Shown here: positions 16,135 to 25,485 of the stretch, one piece after another | Numbering within the stretch: position 1 is the first letter of the stretch | Layout: each line of letters begins with the position of its first letter | Assembly (NCBI GenBank): GCA_019245115.1 | Contig: JAFARZ010000095.1 | Span: forward strand, 1-63,547 | Source of the DNA: Streptosporangiaceae bacterium | Lineage (GTDB): Bacteria; Actinomycetota; Actinomycetes; Streptosporangiales; Streptosporangiaceae | Direction: 5' to 3' | DNA length: 63,547 nucleotides | Notes under the pieces: model-generated | Database searches by the model: none | What the model was told of the DNA's origin: nothing | The model's input: the letters and a program-made list of their open reading frames with translations, nothing else | Program-made: the position numbers and the translations under genes

Positions 16135-18714
16135 ATGCATGCAGTACACCGGACCATTCTGGCCGTGGATGTCGAGGGCTTCGGCGACTCGCACCGTTCT
16201 GACGCGCATCAGGTCGCCGTGCGCGAGGGGCTTTACCGGGCTCTAGAGATGGCGTTCTCCGCAAGCGGCATCCCGTGGGCAGAGTGCTATCGCGAGGACC
16301 GAGGAGATGGTGTCCTGGTGTTGGTCCCGCCGCATGTGCCAAAAGCCCTGTTCGCCATGTCGCTTCCCGAGCATCTGGCCGAAGCTTTGCGCGAGCACAA
16401 TGCAGTGCACAGCGTGAAAGCCCAGATACGTCTCAGGATGGCGTTGCATGCCGGAGAGATGTACCTTGACCGCCACGGTGCGACCGGAAGGTCAGTCAAT
16501 CTCGTATTCCGCCTCCTGGAAGCTAGCGAGCTGAGGCTTGCACTTGCACGGGCATCTGGCGTCCTCGCGCTCATCGTCTCCTCCTGGTTCTTCGAAGAGG
16601 TCGTTCAGAACACCCCCGCCAGCATCGCGACGGCCTATCGGAAAGCAGAGGTTGCGGTGAAGGAGACCGGCGCCATTGCGTGGATATTGGTGCCTGATCT
16701 GCAGCACGCGCCGACAGTGCCGCGCCAGCTTCCCGCAGCACCCCAAATTGTCGGCCGCGCCACCGAACTCGGCCAGCTAAGCGCCCTGCTGGACGCCAGG
16801 CTTTACACACGGCTCTGCGTGATCAGCGGTATTGCTGGCGTTGGGAAGACAGCTCTCGCTCTGCGATGGGCGCACCTAGTCGCCGACCGCTTCCCCGACG
16901 GGGAGCTTTTCATCGACCTCAACGGCTTTAGCGCGCAAGTGCCTGTAGAGGCAGCCGAGGCTCTCCATGGCTTCCTCACCTCAATGGGGGTCGATTTGCA
17001 GGCAATCCCCACTACCCTGGGCGCCAAAGCTGCGCTGTACCGCAGCCTGCTCGCACAACGGCAAATGCTGGTAGTACTCGACAATGCCAGAGACTACGAG
17101 CATGTCTTGCCGCTGCTCCCAGGGGCCTTCCCCGGCACAATGATCATCACCAGCCGAAATAAGCTCGCTGGCCTTACGGTCCGTGCTGACATCCGGCAGA
17201 TAGAACTCGACGTTCTCGGCACTCACCACGCTCTCCAGGTCCTCGCGCGTCAGGCCAAGCAGCCGCGGCGTATCGATGCGGAGTCCCAGGCCGCAGTCAC
17301 CGTGACCCAACTGTGTGCCGGTCTCCCGCTGGCGTTGAAGATCGCCGCCGCTCGGGCAGCTATTCGACCCCGTCTCCGTCTCCAGCAGTTGGCTGCGGAG
17401 CTTTCTGACGAGCGGAATCGGCTTACAGCGCTCATGGTTGGTGACGCAGGCCTGGGTTTGCGGCAGGTCTTCTCCTGGTCGCACAAGCACCTGCCGGACC
17501 AATCAGCGAGGTTGTTCCGACTTCTCGGGGTACATCCTGGCCCGGACATCGATGTCTATGCTGCTGCAGCTCTTACCGGGACCAGCCTCATGGAAACCCG
17601 CCGGTCCATCGATAATCTGCTCGAAACCCATCTTCTTGAGGAAAGGCTTCCCGACCGGTTCGTAATGCACGATCTAATAAGCGCCTATGTTCGCGACCTA
17701 GCCATAGATAACAACGATTACCCAAGTGCGCTGAACAGGCTTTTCGATTATTACCTGAGCACTGCCGACCAGGCGGACCGGTTTATCTCACCCCACCGCT
17801 ACCGGATACCACTGAACATCGGCAATACGACTATCACCACCCCGGTAATCGGCAGTTACCACCAGGCTCTCGGACTGCTCTCCACGGAGCATAGGAATCT
17901 CATGGAGATGTGCCGAATAGCTGGAACCGGTTTCGAGGACCGTTCCTGGCAGCTCGCGTATACCCTCCGCAGCTTTTTCTTTCTCACCAAGCGTTGGGAT
18001 GCGTGGATCCAGACACATGAGCTTGCTCTCGCTGCATGCTTGCGGTCTGGCGATCGCAAGGCAGAGGCTATGACACGCAACAATCTCGGAAGAGCGTTGC
18101 TCGAATCCGGGCGGCAAGATGAGGCCGCATCCCACTACGAAAGCGCACTGCGCCTATTTGAAGAGATAGGCGACTGGCATGGCGTAAGCAACGCGCTGGC
18201 CAATCAGGCGACCATTCTGCGCAGACAAGGCAAGCTCGATGATGCACTACGCCACAACATCCGGGCGCTGGCGTATTATCGCCAAGCCGGAGCTCGCCGG
18301 AACGCAGCCATCACCCTGCGCAGCATATCCCTCGTAGAGTTGGGACTCCGTCGGCTCGCCGATGCGAGAAATCATGCCGAAGAAGCCCTGAAAGGCTTCG
18401 TCGAGCTAGGCATACACTTGGAGGCCGCGAAGGGTTTCAACACGCTCGGCCTCATCCTTCAGCACTGCGGGGATCTTGCAGTGGCGCCCGACGCCTACCG
18501 GCAGGCTATCGAGTTCAGCCGACAATGCAGCAGCATCTATGAGGAGGCGCGTGCACTACATCGACTCGGGGCCATCTCTGTCATGCTAGGCGCCAACAAC
18601 GAGGCGAAGCGCCAGTGGCGTCAGGCTCTCCATCTGTACCAGTCCCTAGGCGCCGCCAAAGCCGGGCAAGTGGCAGCCGACCTCGCGGAACTTGCCAACA
18701 GGAATCCTCCCTGA
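16135..18714 (+). CDS. Nucleotide cyclase-NB-ARC-TPR STAND protein
   Basis: 859 residues with TAGGAG before the ATG. Residues 5-190 are a class III nucleotide cyclase-like domain: AVDVEGF (Asp12), DRGDGVLVLVPP (Asp58), LRMALHAGE and GRSVNLVFRLLE (Asn122, Arg126). The two metal-binding Asp and the Asn/Arg pair used in catalysis are kept, so nucleotide cyclisation is possible, though it has not been shown for this subfamily. Residues 232-240 GIAGVGKTA start an NB-ARC ATPase, followed by MLVVLDNA and ITSRN. The rest is TPR. It probably forms an operon with the XRE-NB-ARC gene (30-bp gap) and may produce a second messenger, or use the domain only as an interaction module. The architecture is clear; the output is inferred. 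Confidence 0.85.
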   Translation: MHAVHRTILAVDVEGFGDSHRSDAHQVAVREGLYRALEMAFSASGIPWAECYREDRGDGVLVLVPPHVPKALFAMSLPEHLAEALREHNAVHSVKAQIRLRMALHAGEMYLDRHGATGRSVNLVFRLLEASELRLALARASGVLALIVSSWFFEEVVQNTPASIATAYRKAEVAVKETGAIAWILVPDLQHAPTVPRQLPAAPQIVGRATELGQLSALLDARLYTRLCVISGIAGVGKTALALRWAHLVADRFPDGELFIDLNGFSAQVPVEAAEALHGFLTSMGVDLQAIPTTLGAKAALYRSLLAQRQMLVVLDNARDYEHVLPLLPGAFPGTMIITSRNKLAGLTVRADIRQIELDVLGTHHALQVLARQAKQPRRIDAESQAAVTVTQLCAGLPLALKIAAARAAIRPRLRLQQLAAELSDERNRLTALMVGDAGLGLRQVFSWSHKHLPDQSARLFRLLGVHPGPDIDVYAAAALTGTSLMETRRSIDNLLETHLLEERLPDRFVMHDLISAYVRDLAIDNNDYPSALNRLFDYYLSTADQADRFISPHRYRIPLNIGNTTITTPVIGSYHQALGLLSTEHRNLMEMCRIAGTGFEDRSWQLAYTLRSFFFLTKRWDAWIQTHELALAACLRSGDRKAEAMTRNNLGRALLESGRQDEAASHYESALRLFEEIGDWHGVSNALANQATILRRQGKLDDALRHNIRALAYYRQAGARRNAAITLRSISLVELGLRRLADARNHAEEALKGFVELGIHLEAAKGFNTLGLILQHCGDLAVAPDAYRQAIEFSRQCSSIYEEARALHRLGAISVMLGANNEAKRQWRQALHLYQSLGAAKAGQVAADLAELANRNPP

Positions 18715-19183
18715 ACCTAAGCTCACTCGGCTCAGCCTCCTCGCTCTACACCGCTGGCAGCGCCGGAGAACGGAGAGAGGGTACCGCTGATGCGCACGGA
18801 AGTAGCGGTGACTGCCTTCGTCGTATCCGTGACACTCGGCCGACTCTCAAAGACCCGCTGGTCGTACGCCTGATCTGGACTCTGGTTAAAGATAACGCCC
18901 TGAGCCAGAGGCAGCAGTTCGATATCTGCGCACGCCTCGTGTCCACTCTGGGAACCAGCTATAACCTCCATGAGGACCGACGGCGCCGATTCAGGCGGCC
19001 GACTGCTGGACCCCCGACCCCGCGACTGGGGGAGTCGTCGCCGAGCACGTCCCGGCGGCCTCGCACGAGACGTCGGTGCTCGATAAGCATCACGGCGGCA
19101 CAAGGCCGCGCCTCGCCGGGCAGTGTGGCACAGGACCACCGCGGAGAAGGCGTTCGTCGCTCTTGGCCCCGCCGCGGAGCAGT
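18715..19183. other. Convergent intergenic region, no firm gene
   Basis: This 470-bp region separates two converging NB-ARC genes. A 27-codon frame at 18790-18873 (MRTEVAVTAF...) follows a GGAGAGAGG stretch, but it is short and unsupported. The longer open frames are arginine/serine-rich and look like shadows. No clear terminator hairpin was seen. Confidence 0.4.
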
Positions 19184-21358
19184 TCATCGCGGGTCGGCAG
19201 TTTCAGGGAACGTCCGGCTGACCTCCGACCTTGGTGAGCTGGCAAGTTCGGCCAGCTTGGCGCGGATCTGGTCGGCGTCTGGATGCCCGAGGTCGTCGAG
19301 GATCACGAGCGCCTCCTCCCACGCCAGACGGGCCTGCGCTGGGTTCCCGGCGGCGTGCTGGGCGTCGCCGAGGTGACCCAGGGTCTCCGCGGCCCCCCAG
19401 CGGCCGCCGATCTCGCGATACAGGCCGAGTGCCTTCCGGTAACAGGCGGTGGCCTCGGCGTAGCTGCCGAGCTGCTGGTGGACGTATCCGAGGCTGTCCA
19501 GCACGCTGGCCACCCCCTCGTCGTGGCCGAGGTCACGGAACAGGCCGAGCGACTGCCGCAGGCAGGCCAGTGCCTGCTGATGATCGCCGAGCAGGCCGTG
19601 GAACCAGCCGGCCGAGTTCAGCGCCATGGCGCGGCCCGGCAGGTCGCCGGCGGCCGTCCAGGACTCCAGCGCGCGCTGGGCGTGGCCGAGGGCCTCGGCG
19701 TAGCGGCCCTGGTTATTCAGCGTCAGGGCCAGTGCGTGCTGGACATATGCCTGCCCGGCATGGTCTCCGCGCTCGGTGTGGATGCCCAGGGCGAGTTCCA
19801 GGTGGGTGTAAGCGTCCTCGTACCGGCCGAGCCTGCCGCTGACGAAGCCGAATCGCTGGTGGGCTGAGGCTTGCGCCGCCTGGTCGCCCAGCCGCCCGGT
19901 GGCGGTCAGTGCGATCTGCTCGATAGCGGCCCAGTCCTGCCACCGGCCGCGTGTGTCAAGGAACCGGGACAGCGCCCACGCCATTTGCCACGCGTGGGTA
20001 TCGAAGCCGGCCTCGAGGGCGCGTCCGGCGGCGGCCATCAGCACACGGCGCTCGGCCTGGAACCAGGCCAGGGCGTCGGCGCCGTCGCCGATGTGCTCCG
20101 GCTCGACGCCCGGCGTTGCCGCGGCCAGCGTGATCGGCCTGCGGCTGGGATGCAGCCGCAACGCCGCGGAATGAGCCGTGTGCAGGTAATGATCAAGCAT
20201 CCGGCCAGCGGCCGCACGCCGCTCACTATCGCTGTCGGTAGATCTGGTCAGCTCAGCGGCGTAGGCGCGGAGGAGATCGTGCAGTCGATACCGGCCAGGG
20301 GCGGTTTCCTCAACGAGGTGGTCGTTGTATAGGGCGTCGAGGCTCCGGCGGGAGAGGTCAAGCGGGATATCGCCGAGTGCGCTGGCAGCATGGACATTCA
20401 CTTCAGCCCCAGGGTGGAGGCTGAGCCGGCGGAACAAGCGTCGCTGGGTCGCGGGCAGGTCGCGGTATGACAGTTCGAAGGCGGCTGCCACAGCCCGGTC
20501 ACCGGCGATTAGTTCAGCCAGCCGGTCATGGGCGGCGGCGAAGCTGGCGGCGAGGTCGGTGATGCTCCAGCTGGGGTGGTGAGCGAGCCGCCCGGCGAGC
20601 AGGGCTATGGCCAGCGGCAAGTAGCCGCACAGCTTGACCATTTCGGTCACCGCCGACGTCGTACCCTCGGCCGCGGCGCGCCGGGCTAGCCTAATGAACA
20701 GCTCGGCGGCCTCGCGTGGCGGCAGTGTCTCCAGCGGCAATGGCCTGGCACCGTCTAGGGCTATGAGACGGCGGCGGCTGGTGACAAGGACTAAACAACC
20801 GGCTGCCCCGGGCAGAAGCGGTTCGACTTGGGCGTGGTCGGCTGCGTCGTCCAGGACCAGCAGCATCTTTTTCCCGGTCAGGCGGTCACGCCACCGCAGC
20901 GCTCGGGCGTCCACACCCGCCGGGATCTCATTAGGGGTCATGCCGGTACATATCAGCAAGTCACCGAGGACTTCACCAGGGTCTATCGGCTTCTGGCCGG
21001 GTGTGTGAGCGTGGAGCTGGACGAATAGCTGCCCATCTGGGAAGGCGCCGCTAAGCAGGTGCGCGGCGCGGGTAACCAGCGCGGTCTTGCCCACTCCAGG
21101 CATTCCGTCCACGGTATGGATGCCGGTAACGCCGCCAGTTCCTCCGACAGTGACGCCCAGCTGCTGGAGTTCATCTTCGCGACCGGTAAATGCCGCCACG
21201 TCTCGCGGCAGCGTGTGAATAACCGTCTCCGGTGCTGGTCTTGAGCCGGTGCAGGTGGTCAGGTACAGGTCTTGTCCGGCGATGAACTGCCTTGCCCGAC
21301 CTCCGGCCTGGGCTCTTATGCGAGCGGCAGGTATGCCCTCGCGCTCAGGGATAGTCAT
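19184..21358 (-). CDS. NB-ARC-TPR STAND protein with ARQ-IAG N-terminal motif
   Basis: 724 residues, with an ATG overlapping the upstream stop (ATGA). The short N-terminus contains RARQFIAGQDLYLT, closely matching ARQYIAGRDMNI at the end of the neighbouring small membrane protein. Residues 85-93 GMPGVGKTA are Walker A, with MLLVLDDAADHA (Walker B) and VTSRRR. Residues from about 450 onward are tetratricopeptide repeats with the consensus GRYEDAYTHLELAL. It has no DNA-binding or catalytic head, so output probably runs through the coupled membrane protein via the shared motif. It is the third NB-ARC gene within 8 kb and converges with the cyclase-NB-ARC gene. Confidence 0.85.
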   Translation of the reverse strand: MTIPEREGIPAARIRAQAGGRARQFIAGQDLYLTTCTGSRPAPETVIHTLPRDVAAFTGREDELQQLGVTVGGTGGVTGIHTVDGMPGVGKTALVTRAAHLLSGAFPDGQLFVQLHAHTPGQKPIDPGEVLGDLLICTGMTPNEIPAGVDARALRWRDRLTGKKMLLVLDDAADHAQVEPLLPGAAGCLVLVTSRRRLIALDGARPLPLETLPPREAAELFIRLARRAAAEGTTSAVTEMVKLCGYLPLAIALLAGRLAHHPSWSITDLAASFAAAHDRLAELIAGDRAVAAAFELSYRDLPATQRRLFRRLSLHPGAEVNVHAASALGDIPLDLSRRSLDALYNDHLVEETAPGRYRLHDLLRAYAAELTRSTDSDSERRAAAGRMLDHYLHTAHSAALRLHPSRRPITLAAATPGVEPEHIGDGADALAWFQAERRVLMAAAGRALEAGFDTHAWQMAWALSRFLDTRGRWQDWAAIEQIALTATGRLGDQAAQASAHQRFGFVSGRLGRYEDAYTHLELALGIHTERGDHAGQAYVQHALALTLNNQGRYAEALGHAQRALESWTAAGDLPGRAMALNSAGWFHGLLGDHQQALACLRQSLGLFRDLGHDEGVASVLDSLGYVHQQLGSYAEATACYRKALGLYREIGGRWGAAETLGHLGDAQHAAGNPAQARLAWEEALVILDDLGHPDADQIRAKLAELASSPRSEVSRTFPETADPR

Positions 21359-21771
21359 GACTCAGCGATATTCATGTCCCGCCCAGCGATGTATTGCCGG
21401 GCTTGGCCCCGCGCCCGGGCGTTGAGGATCATCTGCCCGACCCGCGGCTGCTCATCAGGCGGCACACCACACGACAAGTGCTCATCCAACAGGCGCCGCA
21501 GCCCAGGCGTCAAGGCGGGATTCTCTTCGAGCAGTCGTTGCAGCTGCAACCGCCAGGAATCCGCCAGCGCCCGCTCGGCGACTTCATCTCCCCGCTCGCG
21601 CACAGCCAGCACCTGGACACGCAACACCTTCAGGTCAGCGCTCACAGCATCAGCCTGTCCGGGATGAGCACGTCGCCACCAAGCCACCACCGCGACACTG
21701 ACCTGCTGCCATGCGTTGGTGGCCATCGCACCGACCAACGCCGTCGCCGCTGCCAACGCGATCGAATCCAT
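21355..21771 (-). CDS. Small membrane protein coupled to NB-ARC protein
   Basis: 138 residues from ATG 21771, after a purine-rich AAGGGTGGGGG site. Residues 3-32 form one hydrophobic segment that could span the membrane (ALAAATALVGAMATNAW and onward). The middle is a charged helix. The end reads ARARGQARQYIAGRDMNIAES, the same ARQ-IAG signature as the N-terminus of the next gene, which it overlaps by 4 nt. The two proteins probably interact or share a ligand-binding or multimerising tag. No family was recognised. It may be the membrane-disrupting or membrane-anchoring partner of the STAND ATPase, by inference from coupling. Confidence 0.7.
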   Translation of the reverse strand: MDSIALAAATALVGAMATNAWQQVSVAVVAWWRRAHPGQADAVSADLKVLRVQVLAVRERGDEVAERALADSWRLQLQRLLEENPALTPGLRRLLDEHLSCGVPPDEQPRVGQMILNARARGQARQYIAGRDMNIAES

Positions 21772-22507
21772 ACCCCCACCCTTAGGGAACTCCGCTATCT
21801 CGGCCTAAGCGAACATGCGCACGCCAGAAGATCCGATACAGACCTGGTTGCCAATGGCTCGCGAATTTGATTCCCCGACGAACACGTGGATGCCCACCCT
21901 AGAGCGGGATGCCACGACTAGAGAGTACAGCAGTGACCATGGCCACGATAGCGAAAGGTATAAGAAACATTTCAGGATACGGTATCAAAGTCGACTCGCC
22001 AGGGTTCGCGTCCGCGGAGTCCCCACAACTATTATACTTTCGATACACGTGCATTAGAATTGTGCGCGCTAACATCTCGCGATCCTGCCCGGGACAGAAT
22101 ACGGAAGCGACGGCTCGTACTCAAGTCCCATGTCTGCAACGCCATCTGCCCCCCCGCCGCGCATACGAGATGCATCTGCAACCGCAGCAGCTAACGATCG
22201 CTCGGCGCTCTCGCGGGCTATGCCCCATGATGGGGGTCGGCCGAGCCGATCGGGTTACGTGATCTCTGCGGAGCGCCATCACGCCACGTCGCCAGCTCGC
22301 GAGACGCTGAACGCTACGGCATAAACTGCGTCACATGTTGCAATTCTCTATTGGGTGGAGCTCATGTGGACGGAGTGATCGGTTCGGAAGTCGATGGTTG
22401 GGCTGCCGCAGGTGGATGCTGTCACCTGCGTTCGATGAGGGCAAGGAGATGCTGGATGGAATTGCTGGATTCCCGGTCGCCGAAGATATGGGCTTACCGC
22501 TGGTGAG
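21772..22507. other. Long intergenic region upstream of transfer genes
   Basis: About 735 bp with locally lower GC around 21940-22080. Open frames at 21815-22057 (plus) and 22331-22819 (minus) look unconvincing. A 46-codon GTG frame at 22366-22506 follows GGTGGAG and ends immediately before the coupling-protein start, so it could be translated. No origin-like repeat or relaxase target was recognised. The upstream part of a normal transfer operon may have been deleted here. Confidence 0.35.
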
Positions 22508-24079
22508 ATGGCGAATACGAACGCCATCGAGAGGTTGCGCGCTTGGCGTTTCCACAGTCTTCTGGTCACGGAACTCCATAACGTCCTGGAAGGTTATGAC
22601 GCCGCAGGCGCCGCCGTTCTGGCCATAGGGCTTATAACGGCGATCAAGCTGGTCACGGCGCGGCACGGGCGCACGCACCGGGCCGACCAGATCGCCCGCC
22701 ACCTGGCGCCCCGGCGGGACCGAGCCCGGCTGGGAGCGCGGGCCCGGGCCGCGGAGTCGGCGCGGCTGGGCGGGGCGTGGGCCGGGTCGCCGCTGGGGCG
22801 GATCATCCCCGGCGGGCAACTCGCGGTGGCCGGACCCGAAGATGTCAGCGTCGACGTGTGGGGCGCGCGGGCCGGAAAGACCACCAAACGGGTCATCCCC
22901 GCCATCCTCGACGCACCCGGCGCAGTGCTCGCGACCAGCAACAAGCGCGATATGAGCGACGCGACCCGTGTGGTGCGGGAGCGCACTGGCACGACGTGGC
23001 TATTCGACCCGCAGGGACTGGCCAGCGACGGCGTCCCGGCCTTCACCTACGATCTGCTCGGCCCCGTTAACGATGTGTCGGCGGCGCAGAAGCTGGCCGC
23101 GATCTTTGAAGCCTCCACCCGCGAGCCCGGCGCGCGGACCGACGCGCACTGGGACACCGCCGGACGGGACCTGCTCGCCTGGCTATTCCTCGCCGCCGCC
23201 GCGCACCGCCTGCCGATCGGTCAGGTGTGGGAATGGCTCTCGAACCCCGACGACGCCGCCCCGGCCATGCTGCTGCGCCAGGCCGGGCACGCCGGGCCGG
23301 CCACCGCGGTGGAAGGAGTGCTCGGGCAGCCAGACAAGATGCGCGGCTCGACGTACGGCACCGCGCAGCGGATGGCCCGGGCGCTGGTCAACCCATCACT
23401 GCTCGCGTGGGTGACACCGTGCGCTGGGCTCCCGTCATTTGATCCCGCGGCGTTCCCGGCCAGTACCGACACGTTGTATGCGCTGTCGCGGGAGGGTGAG
23501 GGGTCGGGCGGGCCGTTCGTCGCCGCGCTGACCGCCCACGTGTGCGAAGCGGCCGAGCGGCTCGCCGCCGGGTCGGTGTCCGGGCGGCTGGCGGTGCCGA
23601 TGACGGTGGAACTGGATGAGGCGGCCAACATCGTCCGCTGGCCCGAGCTGCCCAAGCTGTACAGCCACTACGGATCCCGCGGCATCTTGCTGCACTGCTA
23701 CCTGCAGTCCTGGACCCAGGGCGCCGAAGCGTGGGGCGAGTACGGGATGCGGGCCATGTGGTCGGCCGCCACGATCCGGGTGCTGGGCGCCGGGGTGGCC
23801 GATGAGAAGTTCCTGGCCGAGTTCAGCTCCCTGATCGGGGATCACGAGGAATGGATCCTCCAGTCCGTGTACACCGGGCGGTCCGGGGAGCGGCAGCTCA
23901 CCCAATCGCTGCGCAAGGACCGGGCGCTAGCCGTGTCGGACCTGGCGTCGCTGCCCAAGGACCGGGCCATCGTGATCGCGTCCGGGTCCCGGCCGGTAGT
24001 CATCAAGACGGTGCCATGGATGGACGGGCCACACGCCGCGGCGATCCGCGCCGCTTTGACATCGGGGGCAGGGTCATGA
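22508..24079 (+). CDS. TraG/VirD4-like conjugative coupling ATPase
   Basis: 523 residues starting MANTNAIERL, with GGTGAG just before the ATG. There is one N-terminal hydrophobic segment (AAVLAIGLITAIKLV). The Walker A region reads VWGARAGKTT (about residues 117-126) and Walker B is MTVELDEAAN near residue 364, as in TraG/VirD4 proteins of actinomycete integrative elements that carry a TraM-recognition C-terminal domain. Such proteins bring DNA to the transfer channel and pump it using ATP. The next gene, a cell-wall hydrolase, overlaps by 4 nt, and DUF4913 follows, a typical tail of these transfer operons. The usual upstream channel and VirB4-like genes are missing, so transfer in this configuration is doubtful. 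Confidence 0.8.
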   Translation: MANTNAIERLRAWRFHSLLVTELHNVLEGYDAAGAAVLAIGLITAIKLVTARHGRTHRADQIARHLAPRRDRARLGARARAAESARLGGAWAGSPLGRIIPGGQLAVAGPEDVSVDVWGARAGKTTKRVIPAILDAPGAVLATSNKRDMSDATRVVRERTGTTWLFDPQGLASDGVPAFTYDLLGPVNDVSAAQKLAAIFEASTREPGARTDAHWDTAGRDLLAWLFLAAAAHRLPIGQVWEWLSNPDDAAPAMLLRQAGHAGPATAVEGVLGQPDKMRGSTYGTAQRMARALVNPSLLAWVTPCAGLPSFDPAAFPASTDTLYALSREGEGSGGPFVAALTAHVCEAAERLAAGSVSGRLAVPMTVELDEAANIVRWPELPKLYSHYGSRGILLHCYLQSWTQGAEAWGEYGMRAMWSAATIRVLGAGVADEKFLAEFSSLIGDHEEWILQSVYTGRSGERQLTQSLRKDRALAVSDLASLPKDRAIVIASGSRPVVIKTVPWMDGPHAAAIRAALTSGAGS

Positions 24080-25095
24080 GTGCGATCGCGGTCCCGGCCG
24101 GGCTGCCCGCGGGACGGCTGGTTGTGCGTGGTGTGGCCGGGGCTGGTGCGGCGGTGCTGGCGCTGGTGCTGTTGTTCGCGGCGGTGGGGCAGCAGCCGCC
24201 TGTGCCGGAACCGGGCGGGGCGGTGGATACGGCGCAGATCCCCGCCGCTTATGTGCCGTGGGTGCTGGCCGCCGGGTCGCTGTGCCCGGTAATCACACCG
24301 GCGATCATCGCCGCCCAGGACCAGGTCGAGTCCGGGTGGAACCCGCACGCGGTGAACGGCACGTCCGGGGCCGAGGGGATCGCGCAGTTCCTGCCGTCCA
24401 CGTTCACCAGCTGGGGCCGCGACGACGACGGGACCGGGAACGTGTCGCCGTTCAACCCGCGCGACGCGATCATGGCCCAAGGGCGGTACGACTGCTCGCT
24501 CGCCGCCTTGGCGGCGCGGCTGGTTTCATCTGGGCAGGCGGCCGGGAGCGTGCTCGATCTCGCGCTGGCCGCCTACAACGCGGGACCTGGCGCCATGGAG
24601 GCAGCCCACGGTGTACCGGCTGACGCCGCTGCCTACGTGCAGCAGATCGAGTCGCTCGCCGCGTCGAAGTACTCGGCTGCGGGGACGGCGGGCAGCGCTG
24701 CCGCGCAGATCGCGGTGGCCGCGGCCGAATCCGCGCTCGGCACCCCCTACCAGTGGGGCGGGTCGTGCGCCAACCCGCACGGTGCTGATCCTTCTGGCTG
24801 GTGCGACTGCTCCTCACTGGTCCAGATGGCCTGGCGGACAGCCGGGGTAGAGCTGCCGCGCACCACGTTTCAGCAGGTCGGTGCCGGGACGCCGGTGGCG
24901 TCGGTGAGCCAGCTGCGGCCCGGTGATCTGGTGTTTACGCCGGGGTCTGATGGGTCGGCGGCGGCGCCCGGTCATGTCGGCATTTATGCCGGTAACGGGC
25001 AGATTATCCACGCGCCGCACACCGGACAGGTAGTGCAATTCTCGTCGGTCGCGTCGTGGCTATCCCAGATCGTGGCGATGCGGCACATCGGCTGA
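24076..25095 (+). CDS. Bifunctional lytic transglycosylase / NlpC-P60 cell-wall hydrolase
   Basis: 339 residues; the ATG overlaps the previous stop (ATGA). Residues 17-38 are a hydrophobic membrane anchor or signal. Residues 55-190 form a soluble lytic transglycosylase-type domain with the catalytic Glu in DQVESGWNPHAV, then GIAQFLP and AYNAGPGA. Residues 215-339 are NlpC/P60 with the nucleophile in WCDCSSLVQMAW and a His in GHVGIYAGNGQIIHAP. Together they cut glycan strands and stem peptides, opening the peptidoglycan for the conjugation channel (a VirB1-like role). It is coupled to the TraG-like gene, which supports a transfer function. Confidence 0.88.
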   Translation: MSAIAVPAGLPAGRLVVRGVAGAGAAVLALVLLFAAVGQQPPVPEPGGAVDTAQIPAAYVPWVLAAGSLCPVITPAIIAAQDQVESGWNPHAVNGTSGAEGIAQFLPSTFTSWGRDDDGTGNVSPFNPRDAIMAQGRYDCSLAALAARLVSSGQAAGSVLDLALAAYNAGPGAMEAAHGVPADAAAYVQQIESLAASKYSAAGTAGSAAAQIAVAAAESALGTPYQWGGSCANPHGADPSGWCDCSSLVQMAWRTAGVELPRTTFQQVGAGTPVASVSQLRPGDLVFTPGSDGSAAAPGHVGIYAGNGQIIHAPHTGQVVQFSSVASWLSQIVAMRHIG

Positions 25096-25108
25096 GGAGG
25101 CGGTTAGC

Positions 25109-25485
25109 ATGGCTGACCCGGAGGAGAAGCTCGGGCTGGCGGCGTGGGTGGAGGAGATCTTCGCGCGATGATCCAGCGGCGGGTGGATCTGGGCCGAGGC
25201 CGGACCTGGTGTGCCCGCTGGTGGGAGCATCCCGAGGTCGCGGTCCGGCTGGATGCGCTGCGGCTGGCCTGGTATGAGATGAGCGCCCCCGCCGAACCCG
25301 GTGGCGACCCCGGCGCCAGCTACTCCGCCTGGTGGGTCAACCACGTCGACCCCACCCTGATCACCCTGCTGGATGGTGACACCGGGCCGATGAGCGGCTG
25401 CCGTCCCGACCATCACTCCGCCAGTCCCGTACCGGTGCTGCGCACCGAGCCTGCCCCACGAGGAGCACCACATGAGCATTCCTGA
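25109..25485 (+). pseudogene. DUF4913 gene split by a one-base frameshift
   Basis: A 20-codon frame (MADPEEKLGLAAWVEEIFAR) with a good GAGGAGG site ends at 25171. A second frame starts at the overlapping ATG 25168 (MIQRRVDLGRGRTWCARWWE) and runs to 25485. Joined, they match the usual DUF4913 pattern of a short acidic lead with WVEE, then R-T-W-C-x-x-WW and a proline-poor helix. The break removes one base at GCGCGATGATC. It may be a true frameshift, a sequencing error, or stop-start coupling through ATGA that still yields both parts. DUF4913 proteins accompany actinomycete transfer operons; their role is unknown. Confidence 0.65.

Noticed and set aside
18615..19376. A 253-codon open frame between two NB-ARC genes
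   Set aside because: Overlaps both flanking genes, is Arg/Ser/Pro-rich and has no motif or credible ribosome site.
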